Positions 1 to 10,038 of a DNA stretch of 64,000 nucleotides are shown one piece after another. The stretch covers positions 31,159,322 through 31,223,321 of the forward strand of contig NC_056032.1 of NCBI RefSeq assembly GCF_004379255.2. The letters are read 5' to 3'. Position 1 is the first letter of the stretch; the number at the start of each line of letters is the position of its first letter. The position numbers and the translations under genes were made by a program. Source of the stretch: Salvia splendens. Lineage: Eukaryota; Streptophyta; Magnoliopsida; Lamiales; Lamiaceae. The notes beneath the pieces were generated by a model. It was not told the DNA's origin, made no database searches, and was given only the letters and a program-made list of their open reading frames with translations.

Positions 1-746
1 GAACTCCCTTGCCACAGAACTACCGAACTCCGTCGATGACTTATGACGGGTTAGTGAATCCTCATGACTTCCTGGGACGCTATCAGTATAACATGGCGAA
101 CCAGGGTCTCAATGAGGTCCATATGTGCAAGCTGTTTCCCGAGCTGCTTATCGGGAACGCAAGAAGGTGGTTCGATAGCCTCCCCCAAGGCAGCATTAGA
201 TCTTACCGAGATCTAATGGATGCTTTCCACAGGAGGTTCTTTCAGAAAGCGGAAGCCCGAATCACTTCGGCTCAGCTGCTTTCTATACGTCAAGGTCGCG
301 ACGAAAAGATCAGCGACTTTATGACGAGATTCCACAAGGAATGCCTACAAGTAGATGATCTCAATGATCTACTTGTCATTTCGGCATTCCAAAATGGAAT
401 CCTGCCCGGAGCTCTCTACAGAAAGCTCGTGGAATGCAGTCCGCAAACAGCTCAAGAGATGTGGGACATTGCGGACCAGTTCTCCCGTGCCGATGAGGCA
501 GACCGTCGCAAACGGTCTTTAGACAGCTCATCCCGAGGAGACAGGAGGAAGCCCGATCATAGCGATCAGGGACATCCTCGCCGAACTCCTTTTGGCGATC
601 AGGGACATCCTCGCCGAACTCCTTTTGAAAGGATTCAAAGGACTCCGGTGCAAGACCGATTGGGGCCACGTCTCAATCCTGAGAAGCCGCCCGCTCAGTT
701 CGTACCATTGAACAAGTCGAGAGCGGAAATTTCAAGGAGCAAGTAG
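1..746 (+). pseudogene. gag polyprotein fragment, Ty3/gypsy
   Basis: Coding runs off the left edge of the window; the frame is open from the first bases, so no true start is visible. The protein is a typical plant Ty3 capsid (Retrotrans_gag) with an ARRWFDSLPQGSI motif near residue 51, then YRDLMDAFHRRFF, and later FQNGILPGALYRKLVE. This is followed by a charged Arg/Asp/Ser tail with a duplicated unit of about 10 residues (GDQGHPRRTPF) encoded near 583-632. No CCHC zinc knuckle is visible before the frame passes into the integrase remnant and stops at 746. Gag would package element RNA in cytoplasmic particles. It is truncated and fused to pol remains, so it is unlikely to work alone. Confidence 0.8.
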
Positions 747-1024
747 CCCGGTATTATAACCAAAGGGTGAAAAAGCTGCAATTTCAAGTGGGAGATCTCG
801 TCTTGAGAAACAACGAAGTAAGCCGAGCAGAAAAGCTGGGCAAACTCGAACCCACATGGGAAGGTCCATATCGGGTGTCAGAAGTCCTCGGCAAAGGGTC
901 TTACAAATTGACTCACATGTGTCAGGAGAACAAGTACCCCGAACATGGCACATTTCCAACCTCAAGAAGTTCCATTTGTAAGAGACAGTCCGGTCAGTCA
1001 GTCTTGTGTCTAGTTCGGTCCTAG
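726..1024 (+). pseudogene. integrase C-terminal remnant
   Basis: A frame overlapping the end of gag reads VARYYNQRVKKLQFQVGDLVLR and then WEGPYRVSEVLGKGSYKLT. That is the C-terminal DNA-binding region of plant Ty3 integrases, just before the pol stop. The HHCC and DDE parts of integrase and all upstream pol domains are absent. The junction with gag is near 720-730 and changes frame, which fits one large internal deletion rather than a shortened pol. Confidence 0.75.
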
Positions 1025-1260
1025 GGGTATGTGCTTTCTTTGTTTTTTACTTCTTGTTCGTCCTTTTTATTTGTCTATGTGCGTTTTGTCTGTCTATGTG
1101 CGTGTCGTCTCTTACAAATGTTACTGAGGTATCTTGTTCTTCGAAGGCTGATCCCCTTTTTAGAACATATATAAGCCAACGATTGTGAGTCCAAGCTTCT
1201 AAGGAGGATACAAGACCACAATTCAGCTTAACAAACAAGCAGTTCGTCTGAAACGAACTG

Positions 1261-1745
1261 CAACAAAGGGAAAGTCCGATCCACGCGATAAAACTCGCCG
1301 AATTAGGACAAGGGAAAGTCCGATCCCCAAATTAGGACAAGGGAAAGTCCGATCCGAGCGATAAAACTCGCCAAATTAGGACACAAGCTTAGTCCGGTCA
1401 AAGAAATTTACTTCATAAGACCAAAGACGAGTCCGGTCAAAGAAGTTTACTTCATAAGACCAAAGACGAGTCCGGTCAAAGAAGTTTATTTCATAAGACC
1501 GAGGACCAAGTCCGGTCAAAGAAATTTACTTCATAAGACCAAAGACGAGTCCGGTCAAAGAAGTTTACTTCATAAGACCAAAGACGAGTCCGGTCAAAGA
1601 AGTTTATTTCATAAGACCGAGGACCAAGTCCGGTCAAAGAAGTTTACTTCATAAGACCAAAGACGAGTCCGGTCAAAGAAGTTTACTTCATAAGACCGAG
1701 GACGAGTCCGGTCAAAGAAGTTTACTTCATAAGACCGAGGACGAG
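1261..1745. repeat. Tandem repeats upstream of antisense gene (39-bp units)
   Basis: From about 1391 to 1745 a unit of 39-40 bp containing GTCCGGTCAAAG and TTCATAAGACC is repeated about nine times. Variants alternate between AAAGACGAG and GAGGACCAAG. Just before it (1261-1365) a shorter word, GGGAAAGTCCGATCC, recurs three times. Short tandem arrays between pol and the 3' LTR are common in Tat-group elements. They do not resemble CRISPR: there are no unique spacers and this is plant DNA. Confidence 0.85.
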
Positions 1746-1879
1746 CACGATGAAATTTTTTCGCTGCGCTGTAAATACGCAGTGATAGAAGCGAAATGAA
1801 AATTTCATTTATTAAATCTTGTTCGGCATATAATTCTGCTGCCCTACGAGAAGGCGTTACGCCATTACAAAGGACTATT

Positions 1880-2626
1880 CTACTGTCCATGGTTGCTAAA
1901 GTTGAGCCATCTATTCACAAAATCCTCGTGAAGCCGAGTTCGGCCATTCCGGGCAGCTGAAGAATAAGCAGGTCGACGAGATGCTCTAATCGACCTACCG
2001 CCTCTTCCCTGAGCCCGGGAAGCTCTAGCACCTCGGCGGCGAAGAGTCTCTTCACGAAGCATTTGTTGATCTTGCTCACTCATAATCACAGCTCCTCTAC
2101 GAACTTCAGTCCGTCCTTGTCTTGACGTTTCCGGTTGCTCCTGAGTTCGTTGCTGATTTGGAGTAGGATTTTGAGCAAGTGGATCAGAGGTTTGAGCTGG
2201 AGTGTGAGCATCTGTTGGCGGGAAATGCCTAAGGAATCTCTCGATTGAGGGACGCCGGGAAAGAATGATGTCGTACCGAGAAGCCCAGCGCCGCAATGAT
2301 TTCACGACTTGTTGGCAAGCCGAGCTCTCCAGCGCATTGTTCCTCCGAAGTACATGATATTCCTCCCACAGTTCGTCAACTCGTTCCTGAACTTCAGAGA
2401 TGGTCATTCCCCCACGCCTGCAGATGAAATCCTCATACGCAGTCCTCTCAGCGACGGCAGTATTCAGCTCGGCCTCCAGATCTTTCTTTTCGGACTCTAA
2501 GTCCTTATTGTCGGCCTCCAGCTTCACTAAACAAGTCAAGAGTTCGTCATTCTTCATCTGGTCAGCTATGGCTTTTTTCTCAGCTTCGTCTAAAGCGGAA
2601 GAGTACAGCCGCTTCCAGTGAAGTAC
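1880..2626 (-). CDS. antisense ORF, coiled-coil protein of Tat-type element (3' unit)
   Basis: The frame is open on the minus strand from 2626, with a first ATG at 2557, to a stop at 1880. The N-terminal half is a heptad-rich coiled coil with repeated EKKDLEAEL-like stretches. The C-terminal half is rich in Gln, Arg and Ser and ends with an Arg-rich basic tail. Upstream of 2626 the bases ...CTGTAG look like a 3' splice site, so this may be the last exon of the transcript that also contains the 2861-4729 frame, or a separate ORF. No family is recognised with certainty. It lies where Tat elements carry extra antisense coding sequence. Confidence 0.5.
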   Translation of the reverse strand, partial: VLHWKRLYSSALDEAEKKAIADQMKNDELLTCLVKLEADNKDLESEKKDLEAELNTAVAERTAYEDFICRRGGMTISEVQERVDELWEEYHVLRRNNALESSACQQVVKSLRRWASRYDIILSRRPSIERFLRHFPPTDAHTPAQTSDPLAQNPTPNQQRTQEQPETSRQGRTEVRRGAVIMSEQDQQMLREETLRRRGARASRAQGRGGRSIRASRRPAYSSAARNGRTRLHEDFVNRWLNFSNHGQ

Positions 2627-2860
2627 CTACAGCTCCTTAAGAGTTAAGAATACAAAGCAGCTATGTCAGTTCGGCATTTCATTTTACTAAGCAGGTAGTA
2701 AACCACAACAGGAGTAAAAGAGAGTACGAAAAGCTATACGAAGACACAAGTGTAGAAAGAAGAATTTTTTCATTCATAAGAAAAAAAATTTTTACACAAG
2801 GAGGGCTTCAAGGCCATTTTACAAGAAGGAAGAAACTAAACTAAGAGAAGGGAGACGAAA

Positions 2861-4729
2861 TCATACTCCGCCAGCTTCGTCTCCGGCTCCTCGGTGAGGT
2901 TCAGCTTCCTTCTCCTTGTCTGCCTCAGCTTCAGCCTCGGCCTCCCTGCTCCCCCTAGCCTGCTCGGTGCCCCCATCACCGATCAGCAGCACCTCTTGCT
3001 CGGCCTGCCTGTCTCCGGTCTGCTGATCAAGCTGCTCGGTCTCACCCTCTCCGTGGAAAATTGGAGCGGGTGAAACTGGCCCTAAGGAGGCAAAGATAGC
3101 CTCCATATTCTCGTCCCGGTCAGCTCGGCAACTACGAACTCGGTCAGCAGAAAGCAGGACCGAGGACGAAGCAAGCTCCTCAAGGAGCGGCAGACTCTGG
3201 AGACGAGCTGCTATCTCTCGGCCGTACAGCGGCAGGACGACTTCGGGCCACTGCTCGGCATTATCGGTCATCAGTTTCAGCAGATCACCGACAAAGGCCG
3301 AAAATTGATTGCTCAGAAAGAGTTTCTCCGCGAAAGCACGGAGAACCTCCCCTTGGGCAACCACGGCGGCAGCATCCCTCCGTTTCGTCTGCTCTCGCTG
3401 GATGACGAGCTGGTTTTTGGCAAACTGGGCTTCATCCTGGGCCGAGATCCTAGCAGCTCTGGCCTTCTCAAAGTCTGCCTTAGCCTGTTCGGCCTGGTGA
3501 CGAGCAGCCGCCAACTTCCTCTGCATCTCAGCATAGTCGCTGGACGCTTTAGAGAGTTCGACTGCGACGAGCTTGCTGAGCATGCTATTCCTCTGAAAAT
3601 GGAAAAAGGAAAGAGTCAACAGAGGGGCCACCAAAAAAACATAGGAAAGAAGCAAAGCCAAAGAATCAAGAAGAGAAGTTACCTCGGCAAAGTCCGTTGG
3701 CCATGCAAAAGGCTCACAGACATGCTCCGAAGGGGGCGCCAAGACGATGTCTCTCTCCGGCGCTCTTGGGGGCTTCTGGGTCTTCCCCTTCCCCTTTGCC
3801 GAAGTGGACTCCGGCTTTTTTGGATCCGAAGAAGAGGTCTTCTGCCTCTTCGGATTCTTCTCGGCATCAGGCCCCGAGCTGGTAGCCTTCTGTTTCTCCG
3901 GCTCCTTAAGCTCGGAGGATTTGCGGCTAATCTTATTTAGCAAGTTCACTGCCAAAAAGCAAGAAAGCAAGGTTAGTTTTCGCCACAAAAGCAGTAAGGC
4001 ACAAAAAAAGAATTCCTCACCCTCAGTCTCTTCGTCCGAAGACGAGGAGTCGAACACGACGTCGCCCTTGACGAGCTCAGACTCCAGGTACTGCTTCCTA
4101 ATCATAGGAATCTTATTGAGCTCGCCCTCGAGCTCGTCCAACGGTTCTAACCGAGGATGAGGAATCACGGACTTCGGCCCTCTCCAGGGAAAGCCCGGAG
4201 CCGCTGTCCTATTATAAAAAAAGAAGCGATGTTGCCACTTTGGCCACTTGGTTTTGCAGAAGGCCCTAAAAGGCTGTAAAGGGATCAAGTAAAACCAAGA
4301 TCCTTTTCTCTTAAACTGGAAAAAATTAAGGATTGCCCTCAGAGACAGATCCTTATCTAGCCTACGCAGTTCGGTAGCAAAGGCCGATAAGTGCCTCCAA
4401 GAGTTCGGAGTCACCTGACCTAAAGGGAGTTGAAAAAAATCAAGCAGCTCTACAAAGGCAGGGGGAAGAGGGAAACGAAGCCCGCATTCCAAGCCGGCTT
4501 CATAAACGGTGGCGTAACCCTCCGGCGGCGAGTCAGCCCTATGAAGGTCGTCGGGAATCGCAACCTTCCCCCCAGGAAAAAAATATTTTTTGTGTAGGGA
4601 TATCACAGTATCCTTACTCAAGATGCTGTGAAAATACTCTACGGTCTTCTCCCCGGATTCTTTCCGGCTAGAAGACCCCTTACCCCCTTTCCTACCGCTA
4701 CCTGACTCAGAAGAAGAAGAAGAAGACAT
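2861..4729 (-). CDS. antisense gene with putative gypsy-type transposase domain (Transposase_28-like)
   Basis: The 622-codon frame is open through two short in-frame introns. It starts at ATG 4729 with a Ser-rich, Lys-rich stretch. Residues about 60-190 (GLECGLRFPLPPAFVELLDF, QVTPNSWRHL, then W-rich KWPKWQHRFFF) match the plant domain Pfam calls putative gypsy-type transposon (Transposase_28). A Lys/Pro/Ser linker and a coiled coil (ELSKASSDYAEMQRKLAAAR) follow, then an acidic tail. Likely introns are 4020-3949 (GTGAGG...TTGGCAG, 72 bp) and 3682-3593 (GTAACT...TTTTCAG, 90 bp). Both are multiples of three, so the unspliced frame also stays open. Biochemical function is unknown. The frame is undamaged, unlike the element's gag-pol. 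Confidence 0.7.
   Translation of the reverse strand: MSSSSSSESGSGRKGGKGSSSRKESGEKTVEYFHSILSKDTVISLHKKYFFPGGKVAIPDDLHRADSPPEGYATVYEAGLECGLRFPLPPAFVELLDFFQLPLGQVTPNSWRHLSAFATELRRLDKDLSLRAILNFFQFKRKGSWFYLIPLQPFRAFCKTKWPKWQHRFFFYNRTAAPGFPWRGPKSVIPHPRLEPLDELEGELNKIPMIRKQYLESELVKGDVVFDSSSSDEETEGEEFFFCALLLLWRKLTLLSCFLAVNLLNKISRKSSELKEPEKQKATSSGPDAEKNPKRQKTSSSDPKKPESTSAKGKGKTQKPPRAPERDIVLAPPSEHVCEPFAWPTDFAEVTSLLDSLALLLSYVFLVAPLLTLSFFHFQRNSMLSKLVAVELSKASSDYAEMQRKLAAARHQAEQAKADFEKARAARISAQDEAQFAKNQLVIQREQTKRRDAAAVVAQGEVLRAFAEKLFLSNQFSAFVGDLLKLMTDNAEQWPEVVLPLYGREIAARLQSLPLLEELASSSVLLSADRVRSCRADRDENMEAIFASLGPVSPAPIFHGEGETEQLDQQTGDRQAEQEVLLIGDGGTEQARGSREAEAEAEADKEKEAEPHRGAGDEAGGV
3593..3682 (-). other. 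predicted intron 2 of antisense gene
   Basis: The minus strand reads GTAACTTC at the 5' end and CCATTTTCAG at the 3' end, with a pyrimidine-rich interior. If translated it would put a membrane-like stretch into an otherwise charged coiled-coil protein. Its length is 90 bp and it is in frame. Confidence 0.65.
3949..4020 (-). other. predicted intron 1 of antisense gene
   Basis: Read on the minus strand, the segment begins GTGAGG and ends in a T-rich tract with TTTTTGGCAG. Translated through, it gives an uncharacteristic hydrophobic run, while both flanks are polar. Its length is 72 bp, so splicing keeps frame. Confidence 0.65.
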
Positions 4730-5056
4730 GGTTCTTACTCTTTGAAAGTCTGAAGAAATTCTGAAGAAATTCTTGAAAGCGGAAGGAAATTTTTACGCAA
4801 AAGAGAGAGAATGCAGAAGAAGCAATAGCAAAAGTGTTCAAATGATGAAGAAAGGACGTATTTATCAGATTCGGAGAAGATTTCAAAATCATCGCACCGT
4901 TTCGAATCCCACCTTTTCAGGATTCAACGGCCGGATTTTACTGTCGCATTTAATGCAGTCACGCGCAAGGCACGTCCCCTGACGTCAGCCTCCCCCGTAC
5001 CTTTATCCAGAATGCCGAAGTGACTCGCTTCGCCGAAGTGATTCACTTCGCTTTTC

Positions 5057-5071
5057 GGGGGGGGGGGGTAG
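5057..5071 (+). promoter_or_regulatory. polypurine tract before 3' LTR
   Basis: Twelve G followed by TAG sit directly against the TG that opens the LTR. This is the position and composition of a plus-strand primer for reverse transcription. Confidence 0.8.
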
Positions 5072-5781
5072 TGATGGGGTACGAACTAAACAAGCCCAAT
5101 AGCAGTGACAGCCCATCAGCCCAAAGCCCAAGGAAGAGTATCAGTTCGGCATTACCAAAGAGTTCGGCCCCTGCCTACAGCTCGGTAAAAGCCGATCAAG
5201 CTTTACTCTCAGATCGGCAAAAGCTGCTCGGCGATAGTTCAGCAGTTCGGTCTCAGTATTCGACCGAACTGGGAGATAGTGGACTCATGCAGAACCTCCA
5301 CGACCTCCACTACACGATCTATTTAGTGGTGTCGACTCATGCAGGATCTCATGCAGGATAGTGGACCAAACAAAGAGATAGTGGACCCATGCAGGATCTC
5401 ATGACCTCCACGACATCCACGACCTAGTTAGTGGTGATGCAAGCCACGACCTAGTTAGTGATGATGTAAGCCACGACCTAGTTAGTGATGATGTAAGCCA
5501 CGACCTAGTTAGTGGTGATGCAAGCCACGATCTTAGTTCAATGTATAAATAGAACTTAGATCAGATAGACTAAGGGGGGAAAAGAAAGCTCTCTAGACAT
5601 CAAATATCATATAGCAAGTCTGTATTTGTAAGCTGTAAACCAGATCAAGCAATACAATCTTGCCCTCCTTTCTTCCCGTGGACGTAGATTTACCTCAGTA
5701 AATCGAACCACGTAATTCCTTGTGTCGTGATCTATATTTTTTACCCGCATTTGTTACCATCGAAAATTCGCCCAACCATCA
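5072..5781 (+). repeat. 3' LTR of Tat-like element
   Basis: The LTR is 710 bp and opens TGATGG and closes CCATCA, a perfect 6-bp terminal inverted repeat. Inside are a TATA box (TATAAATA, about 5544-5551), a set of 27-bp repeats upstream of it, and a CCGTGGACGTAG-like block near 5687 typical of plant LTR ends. The bases just after it, GTGCA, would be the right target duplication; the left one is outside the window. Confidence 0.85.
5422..5530 (+). repeat. 27-bp tandem repeats in LTR U3
   Basis: CCACGACCTAGTTAGT followed by GGTGATGCAAG or GATGATGTAAG recurs four times with a 27-bp period, about 20-120 bp upstream of the TATA box. The position suggests repeated promoter elements; that role is inferred. 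Confidence 0.75.
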
Positions 5782-7192
5782 GTGCATTTTGAGATCAACA
5801 TATCACCAAGTTACTATTAGATGATGATTGAGAATAACTTATCTAATCACCAACAACCTGCTAACGATGTCCTACCAATATGATTCAAAAATCAATGTTA
5901 AATGATCGACAATTAAGGAAAGAGAAGTGATAGGGGATTTGAATCCAAAAAATCAAAGGAAATTAATTGAATTTTTGCGTAGTCATTGCCAATACATATA
6001 TATTATAAGTGGACGTCTACACAAGTCGCGATCATGGGAGACATTTTCCTCTTTTATGTGGTAATCGATGGAGAGAGATCAATTGATTATGTACGTGGCT
6101 TCTTTATTTTCACATCTGAATTTCTCAATTGGTGGTACTTATTTTAATTTATAATATTAATAGATAATGTAATCTTATCAATAACTATTAGATGTATGCC
6201 ATCTACGTATAACTTATAATTTTAAAATAAAATTGTTGTTTGAGAAAATTCAGATACAAATAACGGGTTCTTATTACATTAAAATAAACAATTTTACTAT
6301 AATTTTTAGCTATTAATTATTACATTACTGAACTATAATAGTATTTCACAAAACATGGAGTACTATAAATTGGTCCTAATTTATGTAGTAGTACTTAATT
6401 TGCTCCATTTAAGTTTGAAATATTGATTTGTTTCGTATCTTATAAAATAGTTGAATTGACCTTTCAATAAAAGGCAAATTGAGTTTTTTGTATTATGTCA
6501 CTTGGTTGCAACATGGCTTTCTACACGTTCTCAGTTGCAACTCATGGAAATTGGAGTTGCATATTTTTCCTATACATTTTTGGCTAATTTAATTTACGAG
6601 AATCTTAAATCATTTTTGGTATGATAAAATGAAATAAAGAGAGTATGGAATGAAGATGAGAAGAATAGAATCAAAATAGGAATAGAATGATAATTTGATT
6701 CCCTTCTTGTGCTTGCTAGGTGCGAAAAATACAAAAGAAATGCAATTCCTATTCTTTGTTGATTCATTCCTAATATCCTATGAATGGTATAAATGCATAT
6801 AATATAGGAATGGAATGGAAATTGTACACACACTATATGCACACATACCGTATACACATGCTGAGCAAATGCACATAAAAAACGTACACTGCACAATGCG
6901 CGCTCGCACAAACACAATGTGCACCCTACAAACAAAGCACATACTACACACACAACCCTACAAACAAAGCACATACTACACACACAACCCTACAAACAAA
7001 GCACATACTACACACACAACGAATACATTGAATACAACACATACAATACACACACTGCAGACGATTTTGTATGTGTGTCAGTGTATACAGGGATGTCCAT
7101 TCAATTCAAAACTCATGGGTTAGTCTGAATAGTTAGACAAATTGATAAGGCTAGAATTAAAATTTATAGTCCAAGAAAATTAGGACCAAATG
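5782..7192. repeat. Block A, left part (copy of B and C)
   Basis: No gene is visible. The stretch is AT-rich and matches block C from 41310 (TTGAGATCAACATATCACCA, then TGGTCATTGCCAATACAT, then GTCGCGATCATGGG) and both B and C further on (ACATGG...TACACGTTCTCAG at about 6510, 16330 and 43145). It ends in an AC-rich tract (6814-7080), which B also has at 21795. It is interrupted at 7192 by the Tekay-like LTR. Confidence 0.8.
6924..7019. repeat. 32-bp tandem repeat, three copies
   Basis: A unit starting CCCTACAAACAAAGCACATA and ending in CACACACAA repeats three times without change (starts at 6924, 6956 and 6988) inside the AC-rich part of block A. The matching AC-rich part of block B lacks this expansion. 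Confidence 0.9.
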
Positions 7193-10023
7193 TGTAACGC
7201 CCCACTTTTCGAACCCTAAGACGATTGCTTTAATTTCTTTTAATGTCGCGAATTAAATAACGGATTGTTATGTGATTTCTTTGGTGACCTAATTTTGATT
7301 TGACTAAGTCAACTTCGTTGATTTTTATGACGTGGCTTTTAAATAATTGATGCGGGATGAAATATATTGCGGTGAATTATTTTCCTAAGGGTGAGTGAGA
7401 TTAAATAGGATCATCAATTTTTCATCTTGCCCTTTTCGACCACTATTAATTATTGGAAATGAATTCTATTTTCTTGGATTTAATTATTTGTTTGGGATAA
7501 TCATCCAAATTAAATCCAAAGCCCAATTACTTTATTTCTTCATGAGAAAAAAATCGATCCCTATGCTACTCCAAGGGAGGTTTCGAAATTTCCCTAACTA
7601 TGGGAGGAGGAAATTATTCCAATATATTAATTGATCTCCAAATTATTTCTTTCCATGAATGAATTGGAATATCCTAGCAAATCTTGCCTTACCTTATTCT
7701 ATTAAAGATTTAGAAATTTTTCCTTGTGGGAGGAACCCAATTACACGCCAACTTCCCTATGTTTTGGAAGGATTATTATTAATTTTCTGCTCCGTATTAT
7801 TTTATTCTACTCCGTGAAATATAAAATTTAATCCTAGGCTAATTAAATAGCCTATGATTTTCAAAAATTTCCCCTTATCCTCCCCATAGTTCACGCCAAT
7901 CTCCCCCTCAAATCTCCTTCAAACCTTCATTTAATTAATTCTCCAAATCTCCTTTAACTAATTGGGATTCCATTGCGCTCTATAAATAAAGGGGGAGAGA
8001 AAAAAACCCTAAACCAAAACTACACGCCTCCCTCCCTCCTCATTCCACACGCCCCATCTCATCCCCACACCTCTCCCACTTGTTCTTCTACTCCACTCAA
8101 GATCTTTTCATCCCTGCCAAGAGTTGTTGAAGAATCAAGATTTATATTTATTCTACCGATGTTTCAATCAAGAAAGGTACAATCGAACTTTTTCTTCATC
8201 CTCTCCATTGAAACCTTGATTTTGATTCCTTCATGCATATAATGAGTGTAGAGATCGTAGATCTAAGATTTAATCGGGTGGGATTGATGGTTGCATGAGA
8301 AAAATATATGTATATGCGTTATGGTTGTTTATGAATGAACTTATGGATGATTTGTGGTGAATGCTATGTGAATATATGAGAACATGATGGTGAGATATTT
8401 TTGAAGCATTATTATGTGTTGGAAGCATGAATATATGTGTTTGGATGAATATTTGATAAACCCTAATTCAAAATTTGGAAGCATGACAACTGTGGTGTTC
8501 GGATAGTAGATTCTGACATGTGTTTGACTGACCAAACGATCTTATTTTGGTGCAAAATTTTACCTGAGTAAATTTCAAGGTGTCTTCTATGTTGTGTGTA
8601 AATTTCAACCTATTTGGACGAAAGATGAATGTTTGGTGAATTTTTGAAGTTGACTGCGCAGTTCTGCCATAAATTATTTTTCTCGACCAGTGAGTTACGT
8701 TTTCAATTTGACGACCTAATAAGATTATTTTGATGTGAAATTTTAACTAAATGATATTCGATGTGTCTACTGTATTGTGGGAAAGTTTCAGCCCCAACAG
8801 AGGTTGGATGAATTTTAAATGATTTTTACAAAATGACCGCGCTTTTCTGCCAGATTTCTATCCTTGCGAAAATAACGATGTTGTTGTGTTTTAAATGATA
8901 TACATGATATGTATGTGTTAAGGAACCCACTCTATGATGAAGTGATGTGTTATTTGATGGTGCATGCTACGGTGTGCTTCCTTTTGTTGTTGGGGAAAAG
9001 GGAAACGTTGGGGACATGCATAATTATGAGTCAATGTTTGTGACTGATTGGTAATACATATTATCTAAAGGTGATAACTCGTGCACGAAGCGTGATAACA
9101 AAGTGAAAGAAGTACTTAAGGTCTAAACGGTCGAGGTGGGCTTTCTTTTAACTAAGGACAATGTCCTAAATACTTTATCGGTGGAAATTACTATGTTTAT
9201 CATGTTGTGTTTTGTTTTAACGTGCCTATCTGATGTGGCTTTTGCCACTATTATTTAAATCGAATTCGAGTCCTCGTAGGGCCGCAAACCCTACTTGGAT
9301 TAGTGTACACCTATGGTAGATCGTGTGCTAGTATACGGGCTGGCCGGTCTAGTGACCTGATTTGCGGCCGCATTCCTTGTCATGTATTGGCAGATATGGT
9401 AAACGTCTATGGGAAAATGACTGATCAGTCGACTTTTGAACGATGAAATATTTTGGTACCTCTGGCCTTTCTAAAAATAAAAATATGGATACTTGAAAAA
9501 GGCATGATAAATAATATTTTGATAAACTGTTTTCGGCATGAGTCCACAGAGTATTTTATAGTACTCAGCCCTGCATATGTTTTCCCTATGTGCAGATTGA
9601 GCGGCGACGAGAGTATGGTGGTGTTGAGCAAGTTAATTGAAGAATGAATTGTTTATCTTTGATCTGTGAGTGTCGTTGTGTCTTCATACATAACTTCACT
9701 CTTCTCTTGGATGCTTCCGCTGAAACCTGTTTTACTTATTGTTTAATCTTGACACTATTTTAAGTTCTGTTTTAGAATCTAAAGACATGATACGTTTTGG
9801 AGTACGCTGAACCCGTATTATTTTGAATACCAATGATAATAATTGTTTTTTCTCCTTTTGGTCTATCTGTCAAAGCGTCACCCTCTTCTCTTGATTTATT
9901 GTTCATTTATTTCCTTGGTCAAACCCCTTTTATAAAACCCTAGCCCTTTTTCTTTGATTGCGTTTAAGTCCTGTTAAGTCACGATCGCCGCATTTATTAT
10001 ACCCTAGAAGGGCGGTCGTGACA
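7193..10023 (+). repeat. 5' LTR of Tekay-like element
   Basis: The LTR is 2831 bp and opens TGTAACGCCCCAC and ends GGTCGTGACA. A TATA box (TATAAATA) sits at 7981-7988 with a pyrimidine-rich leader after it. Open frames within it are short and chance-like. A related LTR lies inverted at 58218-60998; the two share both ends and a central block around 9290-9420 (GTGTACACCTATGGTAGATC, then TGGCAGATATGG). Confidence 0.85.
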
Positions 10024-10026
10024 GTT

Positions 10027-10038
10027 TGGTATCAGAGC
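10027..10038 (+). promoter_or_regulatory. primer binding site, tRNA-Met initiator type
   Basis: TGGTATCAGAGC lies three bases after the LTR end. It is the standard plant PBS complementary to the 3' end of initiator tRNA-Met and fixes the element's + orientation. Confidence 0.95.

Larger units (their letters stand above)
1..5781 (+). mobile_element. Ty3/gypsy retrotransposon, Tat/Retand-like, 3' portion
   Basis: In + order there are a retrotransposon gag domain, the C-terminal tail of integrase, a 39-bp tandem repeat array, two antisense reading units, a polypurine tract and one LTR ending at 5781. The 5' LTR and primer site lie left of the window, so no target duplication can be checked. Protease, reverse transcriptase, RNase H and the integrase core are missing between about 700 and 726, so the copy is internally deleted and not autonomous. 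An antisense gene between pol and the 3' LTR is a known trait of the Tat/Retand group; the lineage call rests on that layout and the gag type and is an inference. Confidence 0.8.

Noticed and set aside
1391..1745. CRISPR-like spacing of 39-bp repeats
   Set aside because: Units are contiguous without unique spacers, vary by drift, and sit in a plant retrotransposon. The same applies to the arrays at 23951 and 29826.
3305..3940. 211-codon + frame opposite the antisense gene
   Set aside because: It is the complement of the coiled-coil and Lys-rich part of the minus-strand gene, spans both predicted introns and has no domain of its own.
6815..7128. His/Thr-rich frames of 69-102 codons
   Set aside because: They are translations of the AC-rich tract and its 32-bp repeat, not proteins.
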